From IMG/VR virus record IMGVR_UViG_3300026116_000058, positions 1 to 43,599 of that record: a stretch of 43,599 bases of DNA. One strand, written 5' to 3'. Shown here piece after piece: positions 6,716-13,588 of this stretch (its first letter is position 1; each line of letters opens with the position of its first letter). Source of the stretch: a virus. Below the pieces are notes generated by a model, which ran no database searches, had not been told where the DNA came from, and saw nothing but the letters and a program-made list of their open reading frames with translations. A program made the translations under genes and the position numbers.

Positions 6716-6927
6716 ATTCACATTTTATTCACAGTCATAGAGGACGTTCTGCGTTCGCAACGCAGAGGTCGGGAGTTCGAGCCTCCTGCCGTCCACCATA
6801 ATGAAAACGCGGCTCGATCGAGGCGGTTTCGTCGGCGCTTCGCTCCGTAATATGCCATTCACAGCGCCGCGATTTTCCCCACATTTCTCCAGCGACGTGA
6901 ATGGGATTCCACACGTCCTATTCACAG
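6716..6927. repeat. ATTCACA(G) direct repeats around attP
   Basis: Four same-orientation copies: ATTCACA at 6716-6722, then ATTCACAG at 6727-6734, 6857-6864 and 6920-6927, with a degenerate relative near 6905. Two lie upstream and two downstream of the tRNA fragment. Their spacing on both sides of the core is what is expected of arm-type integrase binding sites in lambda-like attP regions. No function is proved. Confidence 0.6.
6749..6798 (+). other. attP: attP core: 3' half of a tRNA-Ala(CGC) gene
   Basis: These 50 bases fold as the anticodon arm, variable loop, T arm and acceptor 3' strand of a tRNA. The anticodon stem CTGCG/CGCAG encloses loop TTCGCAA (anticodon CGC, alanine). The T stem GGGAG/CTCCT encloses TTCGAGC, and the end is GCCGTCC-A-CCA. 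Position 70 is U and the discriminator is A, both alanine identity features. The 5' half is absent, so this is not a working tRNA. Phages that integrate at the 3' end of tRNA genes carry such a copy to restore the gene. The core may begin a few bases earlier. Confidence 0.88.
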
Positions 6928-6946
6928 CGGTAGACTGAGGCCACTG

Positions 6947-7078
6947 ATGGAGCTCGCATGGGACTTCATCCAGACCGAACTGTGGCGACACCCCTACATT
7001 TGCGCCGTAGTCGTGTGCAGTTTCGGGTACCTGATCGCGTCCGTCGTGGTCGGGTGCTACGGCTTGATTCGCCGGTAG
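6947..7078 (+). CDS. Small single-pass membrane protein, 43 aa
   Basis: ATG at 6947; the product has a polar aromatic N-terminus (MELAWDFIQTELWRHPY) and one membrane helix (about residues 18-40) ending in RR. The orientation is probably C-terminus inside. It sits 20 bases after the last ATTCACAG repeat, on the other side of attP from the integrase, so in a prophage it would lie at the opposite end. No good Shine-Dalgarno is seen. Possibly a lysogeny cargo gene; function unknown. Confidence 0.5.
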   Translation: MELAWDFIQTELWRHPYICAVVVCSFGYLIASVVVGCYGLIRR

Positions 7079-7165
7079 CCAATTCGATACAGCCCTGATG
7101 CGATTTCGCTCCCGCTTCGCCTATCACCCGTAGTAGCGTATTCGGCCAGCAAGGGAGAACTGTCT

Positions 7166-8512
7166 ATGCGCTCTGAACGTGGCGCGATTCTGGTCCAAGT
7201 CTCCGTGGCGATGGTTGGCCTGTTGGCCTTCGGCGCGTTCGTGACGGACTACGGCGTGCTGTGGGTCTCACGACGGCAGGCGCAGAATGCGGCCGATGCG
7301 GCGGCACTGGCTGGCGCGATCCAATGGCTGCACGATCCAGACTTCGACCACGCGCGAGCCGCCGCGAAAGCCGTTGGCGAGACCAACAAGATTTTCGGAG
7401 TCGCCCCGACGATCAACCAGGGCAGCGGCGATAGCGTAGACGAAACGGAAGACATCAGTTTTCCGCTGTGCCCTCCCGGTGAAGGCGAAGGCACGAAGGC
7501 ATGTATCCGGGTCAATGTCTACAGGAACGAAAACGCCCACGACGGCGTAGCCGCGGATCCACTTCCAACCTTCTTCGGTGGCCTGTTCGGGATGACCATG
7601 CAGGGCGTGAAGGCCACGGCGACGGCGCAGCTCTCCTCTGGCGACGAGATTACATGCCTGTTGCCGTTCGCGGTGATGGACCGCTGGTCAGACTCCTACG
7701 ACGACAATGTGCCGCCACTCGGATCGCCAGACTACTATCCATGGGATCACATTCTCTCTCCGGGCACGGATGGCTGGTCGTACAACGACGACTATCAGCC
7801 GACGAATGGCGACACGTACGTCGGCCCCTACACAGGGAATACCGGCTTCACCGGATGGCAGCTCGATCGCGACTACGGCAAACAGTTCATCCTGAAAGAC
7901 GGCAACGGCCCAGGCGGGGGCCCGAACCAGTTCTCGTCTGGCTGGTTCAGCGAGATCGACCTGCCAAACAGTACTGGGTCAAATGCCTATTCGGACAATA
8001 TTAAAGGCTGCAACCAGCAGCCTGTCGGCATCGCCAAAGAGGATCAAGTCTGCGACGCGGTAGACGAGAAAAAGGGCTGTATGAGCGTCAAGACGGGCGG
8101 GTCCGTTGGCCCGACCGTGAAGCACGGCATCGAGGTCGTGTACGACTACGATCCTGCCGCGCACTGGGATGCTGCCGCCCAAGGCCCAGACGGGCATATG
8201 GGAGCCGTCGTCGGCGGGGATGGAATGGACTCGAAGCGGATCCGGCCGCTCGTCGTGTTGGATATTGCGGACTACATGGCGCAGGGCTGCTCTGGCACCG
8301 GCTGTATCGGGAAGGTCGCGAACATTCTCGGCTTCTTCCTCGAAGGCGTGTGCGGCGATCCAGGCTACATTCCGACGATGGACGCAGGCATGTCCTGCTC
8401 GAACGGTGACGTGGTCGGCCGACTCGTGGAGATTCCCGGATCGTCAGCACAGGGTGGAGGGACCGTCGAAACGCCCGCGTCGTTTGTGAGGGTGGTACGA
8501 CTGGTGCGGTAA
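7166..8512 (+). CDS. TadE/TadG-like pilus-assembly family protein (cargo)
   Basis: 448 residues, GGGAGA 8 bases before the ATG. The N-terminus (RGAILVQVSVAMVGLLAFGA, then FVTDYGVLWVSRRQAQNAAD) matches the TadE/G-like domain: a short basic leader, one membrane helix, then the conserved RRQAQNAADAAALAGA helix. The remaining about 390 residues are exported, with paired cysteines and Gly/Asp/Asn-rich beta segments. In bacteria such minor pseudopilins build Tad (Flp) pili. Here it lies alone beyond attP, convergent with the leftward operon, with no other tad genes. It may alter host pili and block other phages, or be a captured host gene. The family call is good; the role is inference. Confidence 0.8.
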   Translation: MRSERGAILVQVSVAMVGLLAFGAFVTDYGVLWVSRRQAQNAADAAALAGAIQWLHDPDFDHARAAAKAVGETNKIFGVAPTINQGSGDSVDETEDISFPLCPPGEGEGTKACIRVNVYRNENAHDGVAADPLPTFFGGLFGMTMQGVKATATAQLSSGDEITCLLPFAVMDRWSDSYDDNVPPLGSPDYYPWDHILSPGTDGWSYNDDYQPTNGDTYVGPYTGNTGFTGWQLDRDYGKQFILKDGNGPGGGPNQFSSGWFSEIDLPNSTGSNAYSDNIKGCNQQPVGIAKEDQVCDAVDEKKGCMSVKTGGSVGPTVKHGIEVVYDYDPAAHWDAAAQGPDGHMGAVVGGDGMDSKRIRPLVVLDIADYMAQGCSGTGCIGKVANILGFFLEGVCGDPGYIPTMDAGMSCSNGDVVGRLVEIPGSSAQGGGTVETPASFVRVVRLVR

Positions 8513-8590
8513 TCAGAGGGCGAGTCAGCCAGTAGCCAACCCAGCGGGGCACCGGGAAGTCCTGGCGCTACCGCCAACTCGACCCTCTGA
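8513..8590. terminator. Inverted repeat between convergent genes, probable bidirectional terminator
   Basis: TCAGAGGGCGAGT (8513-8525) pairs with ACTCGACCCTCTGA (8577-8590) over 13 base pairs with one bulge, enclosing about 50 GC-rich bases with further pairing. It begins one base after the TadG-like stop and ends 10 bases before the stop of the leftward gene. There is no T-tract, so termination would need Rho or the stem alone. Confidence 0.5.
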
Positions 8591-8599
8591 ACTTGGCGA

Positions 8600-8815
8600 C
8601 TAGGGCTGAACCGTGCCGTCCGCGATGCCCTGGTTGCGCTGTTCGCGTGCCGCCGCTTCCTGCATGTTCTGCAACAGCGTGGCGCGATCGTGTTCGATGC
8701 CACTGTCGGTGAGCGCCTGACTGATCCGAGCGATGGCCGCTTCCCCGCCCGCGATGATCTGCGGGGCATAGCCAGCGAACCACTGAATGAGCGTGGCGAC
8801 TGAAATCGCACCCAT
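8600..8815 (-). CDS. Hypothetical protein, 71 aa, end of leftward operon
   Basis: Last gene of the leftward series. It has an N-terminal hydrophobic/amphipathic segment (SVATLIQWFAGYAPQIIAGG) and then a charged helical tail rich in Gln and Ala. The ATG overlaps the stop of the lipoprotein gene (TAATG). It could be a small membrane-associated protein. Not recognised. Confidence 0.65.
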   Translation of the reverse strand: MGAISVATLIQWFAGYAPQIIAGGEAAIARISQALTDSGIEHDRATLLQNMQEAAAREQRNQGIADGTVQP

Positions 8816-9222
8816 TACTTGCCTCCTGCGTTGACCGCCGCCGTGACCTTCGCCTTCGCCGCATCAGTCGGCAGGGCATCCACGATGGTCTGAATCGCCT
8901 TCGTGATCTGGACGAGCAACGCCGCGTAATCGGGCCTCGCACCAGTGCTCGGCTCCCAGTCATGGATGACCTTCTGCGCGGTCCCGTCGTCCTGATACGC
9001 CTTCACCAGCAGCGGAGCCAGCTCGCGGCGCTGCTCGACCGTCGTACACTTCAGCGGCGGCACGGGCGCGGTGGGCTTGCCGCAGATGGTCGAGTCGAGC
9101 GTGTCTTCTGCGAACTTCAGGCTTTCGTGAGCGCCTGTCGCGGAGACGGTGGCAATGTGGTATTGCTTCGGCCCACACGCGGTGAGTAGGACGAGCGCGA
9201 GTAGGGGGACGTAACGCTTCAT
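8815..9222 (-). CDS. Predicted lipoprotein, 135 aa
   Basis: From the ATG at 9222: MKRYVPLLALVLLTACG is a textbook lipoprotein signal, lipobox LTAC with C16 as the lipidated residue. The mature part is helical, with one later Cys pair and an alanine/lysine-rich C-terminus. The longer upstream frame is rejected because the signal peptide fixes the start, and this ATG overlaps the previous stop as ATGA. It would sit in the inner or outer membrane facing the periplasm. It might be an outer-membrane spanin in a lysis role, or an envelope cargo protein. Confidence 0.8.
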   Translation of the reverse strand: MKRYVPLLALVLLTACGPKQYHIATVSATGAHESLKFAEDTLDSTICGKPTAPVPPLKCTTVEQRRELAPLLVKAYQDDGTAQKVIHDWEPSTGARPDYAALLVQITKAIQTIVDALPTDAAKAKVTAAVNAGGK

Positions 9223-9545
9223 GGTTGCTCCTTGTCTGGGTCTACCGGACGGCCGGGATTCGTGGGCGGAATCGGGATGACCTTCGATCCGATCTGCACC
9301 ACGCGCTCGGTCGGCTCCGGGTCGGTGCTGCGCGTGCCGAGCGCTGGATCCCGCGCGGCGTTGGTGACACTGGCCCGCAGAAAGCCCAGCGTGCTCACGG
9401 CAAAGCCGATGGTGGTCGCCGGCGTGAACAAACTTGGCACCTGTCCCCACTGCGTCGAGGCCGTGATCCCCACGGCGGTAATCGCGCCGAGCAGGAAGAT
9501 CCCGAAGTTCATCCAGTGGTCGAAGGTCCAATAGCGGAACGGCAT
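9219..9545 (-). CDS. Membrane protein, 108 aa
   Basis: Starts at the ATG 9545, preceded by AGGTGA. Two hydrophobic segments (about residues 13-30, FGIFLLGAITAVGITAS, and 43-62, TTIGFAVSTLGFLRA) are followed by a proline-rich, charged tail (DPEPTERVV, PPTNPGRPVDPDKEQP), likely cytoplasmic. Size and topology resemble holin-like proteins. It lies between a small two-helix protein and a lipoprotein. It is not similar to a named holin family by eye. Confidence 0.65.
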   Translation of the reverse strand: MPFRYWTFDHWMNFGIFLLGAITAVGITASTQWGQVPSLFTPATTIGFAVSTLGFLRASVTNAARDPALGTRSTDPEPTERVVQIGSKVIPIPPTNPGRPVDPDKEQP

Positions 9546-9549
9546 CACG

Positions 9550-9738
9550 TCACCTGAGACTGATGTGCGGGAAGCCGCTATAGCCCACCTGCCCGAGTAG
9601 CCAGAGCAGCCCGAGCAGACCAAGGACCAACAGCACGACGGTGTTGATCGGCTCCGGCAACCCCAGCATGGGCAAGAGCAGTTTGACGATGTAGATCACG
9701 ACGACGAGCACGACAAACGCAATCAGAAGTCCGATCAT
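9550..9738 (-). CDS. Small two-helix membrane protein, holin-like, 62 aa
   Basis: Starts at the ATG 9738 with a strong GAGAGGAA upstream; the longer frame has no such site. It is nearly all hydrophobic: MIGLLIAFVVLVVVIYIVK, then LPMLGLPEPINT as the turn, then VVLLVLGLLGLLWLLG. The pattern matches small membrane proteins annotated as Thivi_2564-like in phages and bacteria (from memory). It may be a holin or a membrane cargo protein. Confidence 0.65.
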   Translation of the reverse strand: MIGLLIAFVVLVVVIYIVKLLLPMLGLPEPINTVVLLVLGLLGLLWLLGQVGYSGFPHISLR

Positions 9739-9776
9739 GGGGTTCCTCTCAAGCATCCGAGATTCGATCGCCTGTG

Positions 9777-11024
9777 TCACCTCCGCCAGAGCCAGGGCGC
9801 ATCAACCGCGATCCAGCCAGGCTCCGGCGCCGCTGGCGCATTCGGGCGAATCCTGACCATGGTGAAGCCGACCACGTACGTCCGGAGTCCGTCGCCATCG
9901 ATGCGACGATAGGCACCGCGATTCGTGTCGCCGGGGAAGGCGTTCAAGCCGCGCAGAGCCGCCGCGATGACCGGCGATTCCTGCGCGGTCGGCAGTTGGG
10001 CAAACTTGCCGGTTTCGCTGTGCAGCGTGCAGCCCGCACCAAACTGCACGCCAGTGGCGCAGTACGCCTCATAATCGGCCGGCGCGACGAGTCCGGCCTT
10101 CTGTGGCTCTCCAAGTACGCACGGGACAGCCTTCTTGCCAAGCTGCGGTGCGTCAGACGCCCCATGCGTGATGTCCAGACAATCGTGTCCGCGTCGAGCC
10201 CATTCCGCATCGCGTTTGGTATGGGGCGAGATGTACGACCCGAACCACGTTGATCCGTTCGCGTCATAGAAGCCCGAGTCGTAGACGAAGCCTGAGGTAT
10301 CCGCATCGGCCTTGAGCACATGCGTGTCGTAGGGCGGATTACCGGGGCCGTTCTGCTCCGCTGGTTCGTTGCCGAGACGCACCAGCAGGTTGGAGGCGTC
10401 CGATAGGCGCACCGCGGCGAGCGAGGCAAGCGTGGCCGTGGCCTGCTGCAGTCGGTTCGGAAAGGCTTTCGGCGACGACGTGAGCAGGGAGAGCTCGACG
10501 TACCAGCCCTTCGCGTTCATCGCCTTCACAAACGCGACCACCCTGTCAGGACTCGGCGCGTCCCATGCCTGCGATCCCCACGCCATCGGCTCGGTGTAGA
10601 GAAACACATACAGCGTGTTGAACCCGGCATAGGCGTCAAGGAATGGCTGGATGTTCTCGCCCTTCGCCCAGCGGTCCATGAGCTGAAAGGCGGTGACACC
10701 CTTCAGCACCCACGGCTGGCCGGCGACGCGGAAGATCGTGCCGTCTACGGTGATCGGTGGCAGTGGACGGAACGAGTGGAGCACGATGTACTCCGGCGAC
10801 GTGCGGATCCACGCGATCAGGTCGTCCTTCGTCTTGCCGCCACGCGCCTGGTTGATGCAGCCCTCAAGGCCGCCAGGATCGGGCTGGCGTTCGAGCTCTG
10901 AGACATACACCGACGTGCAGGTCACGGTGAATTCGGCGGTACGATCCGGCTGCGGAGGTTGCGGATGGGGGACCGGCCCACAGGCGACGTAGAGCAGTCC
11001 CAATGCGAGGATCCAGCGTCTCAT
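9777..11024 (-). CDS. Exported glycoside hydrolase-like (clan GH-A) protein with DUF4214-like head
   Basis: 415 residues. Residues 1-15 are a lipoprotein-type signal ending in VAC15. Residues 36-82 (SELERQPDPGGLEGCINQ ... IRTSPEYI) resemble a DUF4214 repeat, often found in surface proteins. From residue 92 a TIM-barrel-like part begins with the beta-sandwich lead-in (GQPWVLKGVT), then VRLGNEP (acid/base E220) and VLGEPQK (nucleophile E306). Both catalytic glutamates expected of clan GH-A enzymes are present, so an active glycosidase is plausible. The substrate is unknown. It could trim surface glycans of the lysogen, or be a virion depolymerase. Overlaps the previous stop (ATGA). Confidence 0.7.
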   Translation of the reverse strand: MRRWILALGLLYVACGPVPHPQPPQPDRTAEFTVTCTSVYVSELERQPDPGGLEGCINQARGGKTKDDLIAWIRTSPEYIVLHSFRPLPPITVDGTIFRVAGQPWVLKGVTAFQLMDRWAKGENIQPFLDAYAGFNTLYVFLYTEPMAWGSQAWDAPSPDRVVAFVKAMNAKGWYVELSLLTSSPKAFPNRLQQATATLASLAAVRLSDASNLLVRLGNEPAEQNGPGNPPYDTHVLKADADTSGFVYDSGFYDANGSTWFGSYISPHTKRDAEWARRGHDCLDITHGASDAPQLGKKAVPCVLGEPQKAGLVAPADYEAYCATGVQFGAGCTLHSETGKFAQLPTAQESPVIAAALRGLNAFPGDTNRGAYRRIDGDGLRTYVVGFTMVRIRPNAPAAPEPGWIAVDAPWLWRR

Positions 11025-11320
11025 AGCACCTTTCTCACCGCGCCGGTCGTGTCGTGGCCGGCCGCATTCGTCTGGGTCACATGGATGATCCCCGCGGGAT
11101 CGATCTCAATCGCCCCGGACGTGCCGTTCTGGTTGTCCCAGGTCATGTGCCACGTCACGCCTTTGATGAACAGGCCATCGAAGCGCGTGACCTTGATCTT
11201 CGGCGGCACAATGACCGGCGGTGGTGGTGTCGGCATAAAGTTCACCAATGGCAGTGTTTCAGGCGCACCCCAGACCAGATGGCCCGATGCCGTACTCCCG
11301 CGGCGACCTGTCACACTCAT
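11021..11320 (-). CDS. Hypothetical protein with proline-rich segment, 99 aa
   Basis: Beta-rich, with a central TPPPPVIVPPK linker and a C-terminal part with a repeated hydrophobic-polar pattern (FIKGVTWHMTWDNQNG, AIEIDPAGIIHVTQT). Its stop overlaps the start of the glycosidase-like gene and it begins 7 bases after the exported 417-residue protein's stop, which also ends in a TPPPPP linker region. The three genes look like a unit. Not recognised. Confidence 0.6.
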   Translation of the reverse strand: MSVTGRRGSTASGHLVWGAPETLPLVNFMPTPPPPVIVPPKIKVTRFDGLFIKGVTWHMTWDNQNGTSGAIEIDPAGIIHVTQTNAAGHDTTGAVRKVL

Positions 11321-11327
11321 CGCGACC

Positions 11328-12581
11328 CTACTGTTTCACTGCGGTCGCCGTGCAGTCCGGCTTCACCGTCATCAGGAACGTGAAACCAAGCGCCGGCACG
11401 TTGAACGTCCCTCCGGGGCCACAGGGCGGCGGTGGAGGAGTCGGATAGATACATGGGAGCGGCCCCCCGTTGTTCGTCGCGGTCGGGTCCGTGCAGAGTT
11501 GCGGCGGTGGGGTTCCGCCTGGATCAGCGACCACATCGAACGCGATCAGTGTCTTGAGAAGGACATTCGGCGCGATGGTCCCACCGTCATGCCCGATGAT
11601 GGGGGCGGTACCGGTCGGCTGGACCCACGCGAACAGCAGCTTGTGTGTCTTCGCGGGATAGCCCATCGGTGCCGTAGACGCCGCGAGCACCCACGGATCA
11701 ATGACATCCTGGTTGAATGTGCCGCCGGTCGCCGCATTCGCCTTGAACGTGAGCGGCTTTCCAGCCAGCCCCATGTGTAGATCTGGATCAAGGTCCAGCT
11801 CATAAGACCCAGTCGGCAAGGCATGGTCGTAGCCGTAGGCGTAGCTGAAGTTTTCGATCGTCACCGCCTTCGTGATCGGCGTCAGCAGCGGGAGGAGCTT
11901 GCGAAACTCCACCAACTGAATCCCGTAGACGTTATTGACTGTGCTGCTGTGCGACGAGACGTTCTGGCACTTACCAGAGACGGCAATTCCGGCCTCATTG
12001 AGTGGCGCTTCGGGTTGCGTCAGGTCAATCGTCGAGTAGTATGACGTCGTGTTCGTTACGTCCAGTTGGTCCTTGTTCGTGTAGATCGTCCGGACGTTGA
12101 CGAGCACAGAGAACCATCCATGTTTCGGGAGACAGACGCCCAGTCCTTTGTTTGGGTCGAACGTCATTGTGCCCGTGGCGGTGACGAGGCCGTTGGGATC
12201 GCCGACCAGGGGCAGCGGCTTATCGAGCGAGATGCCGATGGACTGTTGGCCACAAGGTCCGGCGAACAGTGCCCAGACGTCGGTGATCTTCCCCGCGGTG
12301 TGGAATAGCTTGATCGGCACCGACACCGTGATCGGGCCTTTGAGTTCCGCGTAGATCGGCGCCTTCACGGCCACATGGGTGTGCGCCATGTCGTGCGTGA
12401 GCGTGTTGGGCGGGTCTATGGCAGGCGAGCCGTCACCTGGCACCCAATGGCATTGCGCGTCGATCGCAGGCCACTCGGCTGGGCTGGCATACGCAGACTT
12501 GCCCGGATAGTTGTGGATCGGCTGGGCCGAGGCGAGCGCTGGGCACAGCAACAGGAGGACGAGGAGGACCAGTCGGCGCAC
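11328..12581 (-). CDS. Secreted protein, 417 aa, unknown
   Basis: GTG start at 12581. Residues 1-19 form a Sec signal peptide (MRRLVLLVLLLLCPALASA) with a good ALASA-Q cleavage site. The mature part is beta-rich, with many Thr/Pro/Gly residues and eight or so cysteines in the mature chain that may form disulfides, and ends in a TPPPPPCGPG linker and a short beta domain. No family is recognised. It is the first gene after the structured gap at 12582-12738 and heads the exported-protein block. It may be a surface or periplasmic cargo protein. Confidence 0.7.
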   Translation of the reverse strand: MRRLVLLVLLLLCPALASAQPIHNYPGKSAYASPAEWPAIDAQCHWVPGDGSPAIDPPNTLTHDMAHTHVAVKAPIYAELKGPITVSVPIKLFHTAGKITDVWALFAGPCGQQSIGISLDKPLPLVGDPNGLVTATGTMTFDPNKGLGVCLPKHGWFSVLVNVRTIYTNKDQLDVTNTTSYYSTIDLTQPEAPLNEAGIAVSGKCQNVSSHSSTVNNVYGIQLVEFRKLLPLLTPITKAVTIENFSYAYGYDHALPTGSYELDLDPDLHMGLAGKPLTFKANAATGGTFNQDVIDPWVLAASTAPMGYPAKTHKLLFAWVQPTGTAPIIGHDGGTIAPNVLLKTLIAFDVVADPGGTPPPQLCTDPTATNNGGPLPCIYPTPPPPPCGPGGTFNVPALGFTFLMTVKPDCTATAVKQ

Positions 12582-12638
12582 GAGGCACTACCCATCTCGT
12601 GACCGCGCCGACCACGCGGGGATTGCCGACCTACTGAA

Positions 12639-12698
12639 CGCGCCGCACTCGCTCCGGTCGGTTGGAGCCCTTCGGGTGGCCTACCCTAGTGCGGCGCG
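12639..12698. repeat. 11-bp perfect inverted repeat with internal hairpins
   Basis: CGCGCCGCACT (12639-12649) and AGTGCGGCGCG (12688-12698) are perfect inverted repeats. The 38 bases between hold GCTCC/GGAGC (12651-12668) and a small CC-TTC-GG hairpin, so an RNA from either strand could fold as a branched structure. There is no U-tract. It lies in the gap before the secreted-protein gene and could be an RNA processing or regulatory element. Confidence 0.55.
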
Positions 12699-12700
12699 GA

Positions 12701-12735
12701 GTGCTAAGTGCTAAGTGTCAAGTGACAAGTGCTAC
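12701..12735. repeat. Five tandem 7-base units
   Basis: Five contiguous heptamers: GTGCTAA, GTGCTAA, GTGTCAA, GTGACAA, GTGCTAC. GTG and its phase are fully kept while the other four bases vary. They begin 2 bases after the inverted repeat. On the - strand the third unit contains TTGACA, but no -10 box lies at a proper distance. This could be an array of protein-binding sites. Confidence 0.6.
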
Positions 12736-12738
12736 AAT

Positions 12739-12825
12739 TCATTCGGCGACTGCGGCGTGGATGTAGACACGCCCCGTATACGCGACGCGAGTTGACGTGC
12801 CGTGCGGCTCAGGCCGGTTTACCAC
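12739..12825 (-). CDS. Possible micro-ORF, 28 aa
   Basis: In the 357-base gap between the lysis-type cassette and the secreted-protein gene. GTG at 12825 with GGAG 9 bases upstream. The product VVNRPEPHGTSTRVAYTGRV continues for 8 residues and has a plausible beta pattern. Weak support; the rest of the gap (12826-12938) shows no gene. Confidence 0.3.
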   Translation of the reverse strand: MVNRPEPHGTSTRVAYTGRVYIHAAVAE

Positions 12826-12938
12826 GGCTAAGGACTCCACCCTACGCGGTGAGCCTCGACGGAGCGCGTGGGTAGCATCCGCCTGAAGCGATGCACGGGC
12901 CAGACGTGGAGCCGGGTCAGAACCGGCCAGCCGCCACT

Positions 12939-13385
12939 TCACGGATTCCTCACTTCCAGATAGACGCGATCGCCTTCTCGCGCGCAGTCTTCGATCCGTT
13001 GCTGCACGAAGCCGAGCGCGGCGCGTGAGTTCAGGACGTTCGTCCCGTCGCAGTCGAAGCCAACCAAGACGCAGCCTTCGGTGTCGCCTGGTCCATTGCC
13101 GGCATGGATGCGGATGCCAGAGAAGCCCGGCACATGCAGCAGTTCCGGTAGCACCTTCCCGCCGAAGCGCGGCGAGTGGCTGAGGATGATCTGATAGGTG
13201 CCTTCCGGGATGGCGGTTTGCCCTGGTACCTTCCACTCGGACACCGACACACCCGGTCGCTCGCGGATCACGTCTTCACAGGTCCAGCACCAGCGATCCG
13301 AATACACTGCCTCCGCGAGTTCTTGGCTGAGTTCGCCAATCGTGGAACTCGGGCCTGACGGATGCCGCTGAAGTCGGAGCTTCAT
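12939..13385 (-). CDS. DUF5675-family protein, possible cell-wall enzyme
   Basis: 148 residues from the ATG at 13385, which overlaps the previous stop (ATGA). The pattern matches DUF5675 as remembered: TCEDVIRERPG, PGQTAIPEGTYQIILSHSPR, then LLHVPGFSGIRIHAGN and DTEGCVLVG. The conserved H94 and C105 (IRIH ... TEGC) recall the H-x-S/T-x-G-C active site of L,D-transpeptidase (YkuD) domains, so a peptidoglycan-acting Cys enzyme is possible. It follows two coiled-coil membrane proteins of holin type, and no ordinary endolysin is seen in the genome, making it the leading lysin candidate. Function is inference; the family call is fairly firm. Confidence 0.75.
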   Translation of the reverse strand: MKLRLQRHPSGPSSTIGELSQELAEAVYSDRWCWTCEDVIRERPGVSVSEWKVPGQTAIPEGTYQIILSHSPRFGGKVLPELLHVPGFSGIRIHAGNGPGDTEGCVLVGFDCDGTNVLNSRAALGFVQQRIEDCAREGDRVYLEVRNP

Positions 13386-13588
13386 CGCTTTGCCCGCTGC
13401 TTTTTCAACGCCTGAATTTCTGCGAGCGCATGGGCGAGATTTGCTTTGACTTCCGTCAGATTGCTGTTCACCAGCACATGGATCTGATCCGATTTCTTCG
13501 ACAGACTGCGCCAGCCAGCCAACGCAGCAATCGTCGGCGCAATGGAGGCCACCAGCGCCACAGCGATGGATGCGGCGGTCGCGTCCAT
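13382..13588 (-). CDS. Small membrane/coiled-coil protein, holin-like, 68 aa
   Basis: N-terminal membrane helix (residues 4-25, AASIAVALVASIAPTIAALAG) followed by a basic turn and a coiled coil (DQIHVLVNSNLTEVKANLAH, then ALAEIQALKKQ). Starts at 13588 sharing a base with the upstream stop and overlaps the DUF5675 start. The arrangement N-membrane plus coil, next to a coil plus C-membrane protein, is typical of phage lysis or membrane-anchored cassettes. Confidence 0.65.
   Translation of the reverse strand: MDATAASIAVALVASIAPTIAALAGWRSLSKKSDQIHVLVNSNLTEVKANLAHALAEIQALKKQRAKR

Noticed and set aside
6741-6798. A functional tRNA gene
   Set aside because: Only the anticodon arm onward is present; the 5' acceptor strand and D arm are missing, so it is an attachment core and not a tRNA.
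6725-6991. 88-codon - strand frame over attP
   Set aside because: Contains GRRLELPTSALRT, the usual translation of the antisense strand of a tRNA 3' end; not a gene.
9546-9623. Upstream extension of the 108-residue membrane protein
   Set aside because: The extension overlaps the two-helix protein and has no ribosome site; AGGTGA precedes the ATG at 9545.
12701-12735. CRISPR array
   Set aside because: The units are only 7 bases and contiguous without spacers. No cas genes or other regularly spaced repeats are seen in the window.
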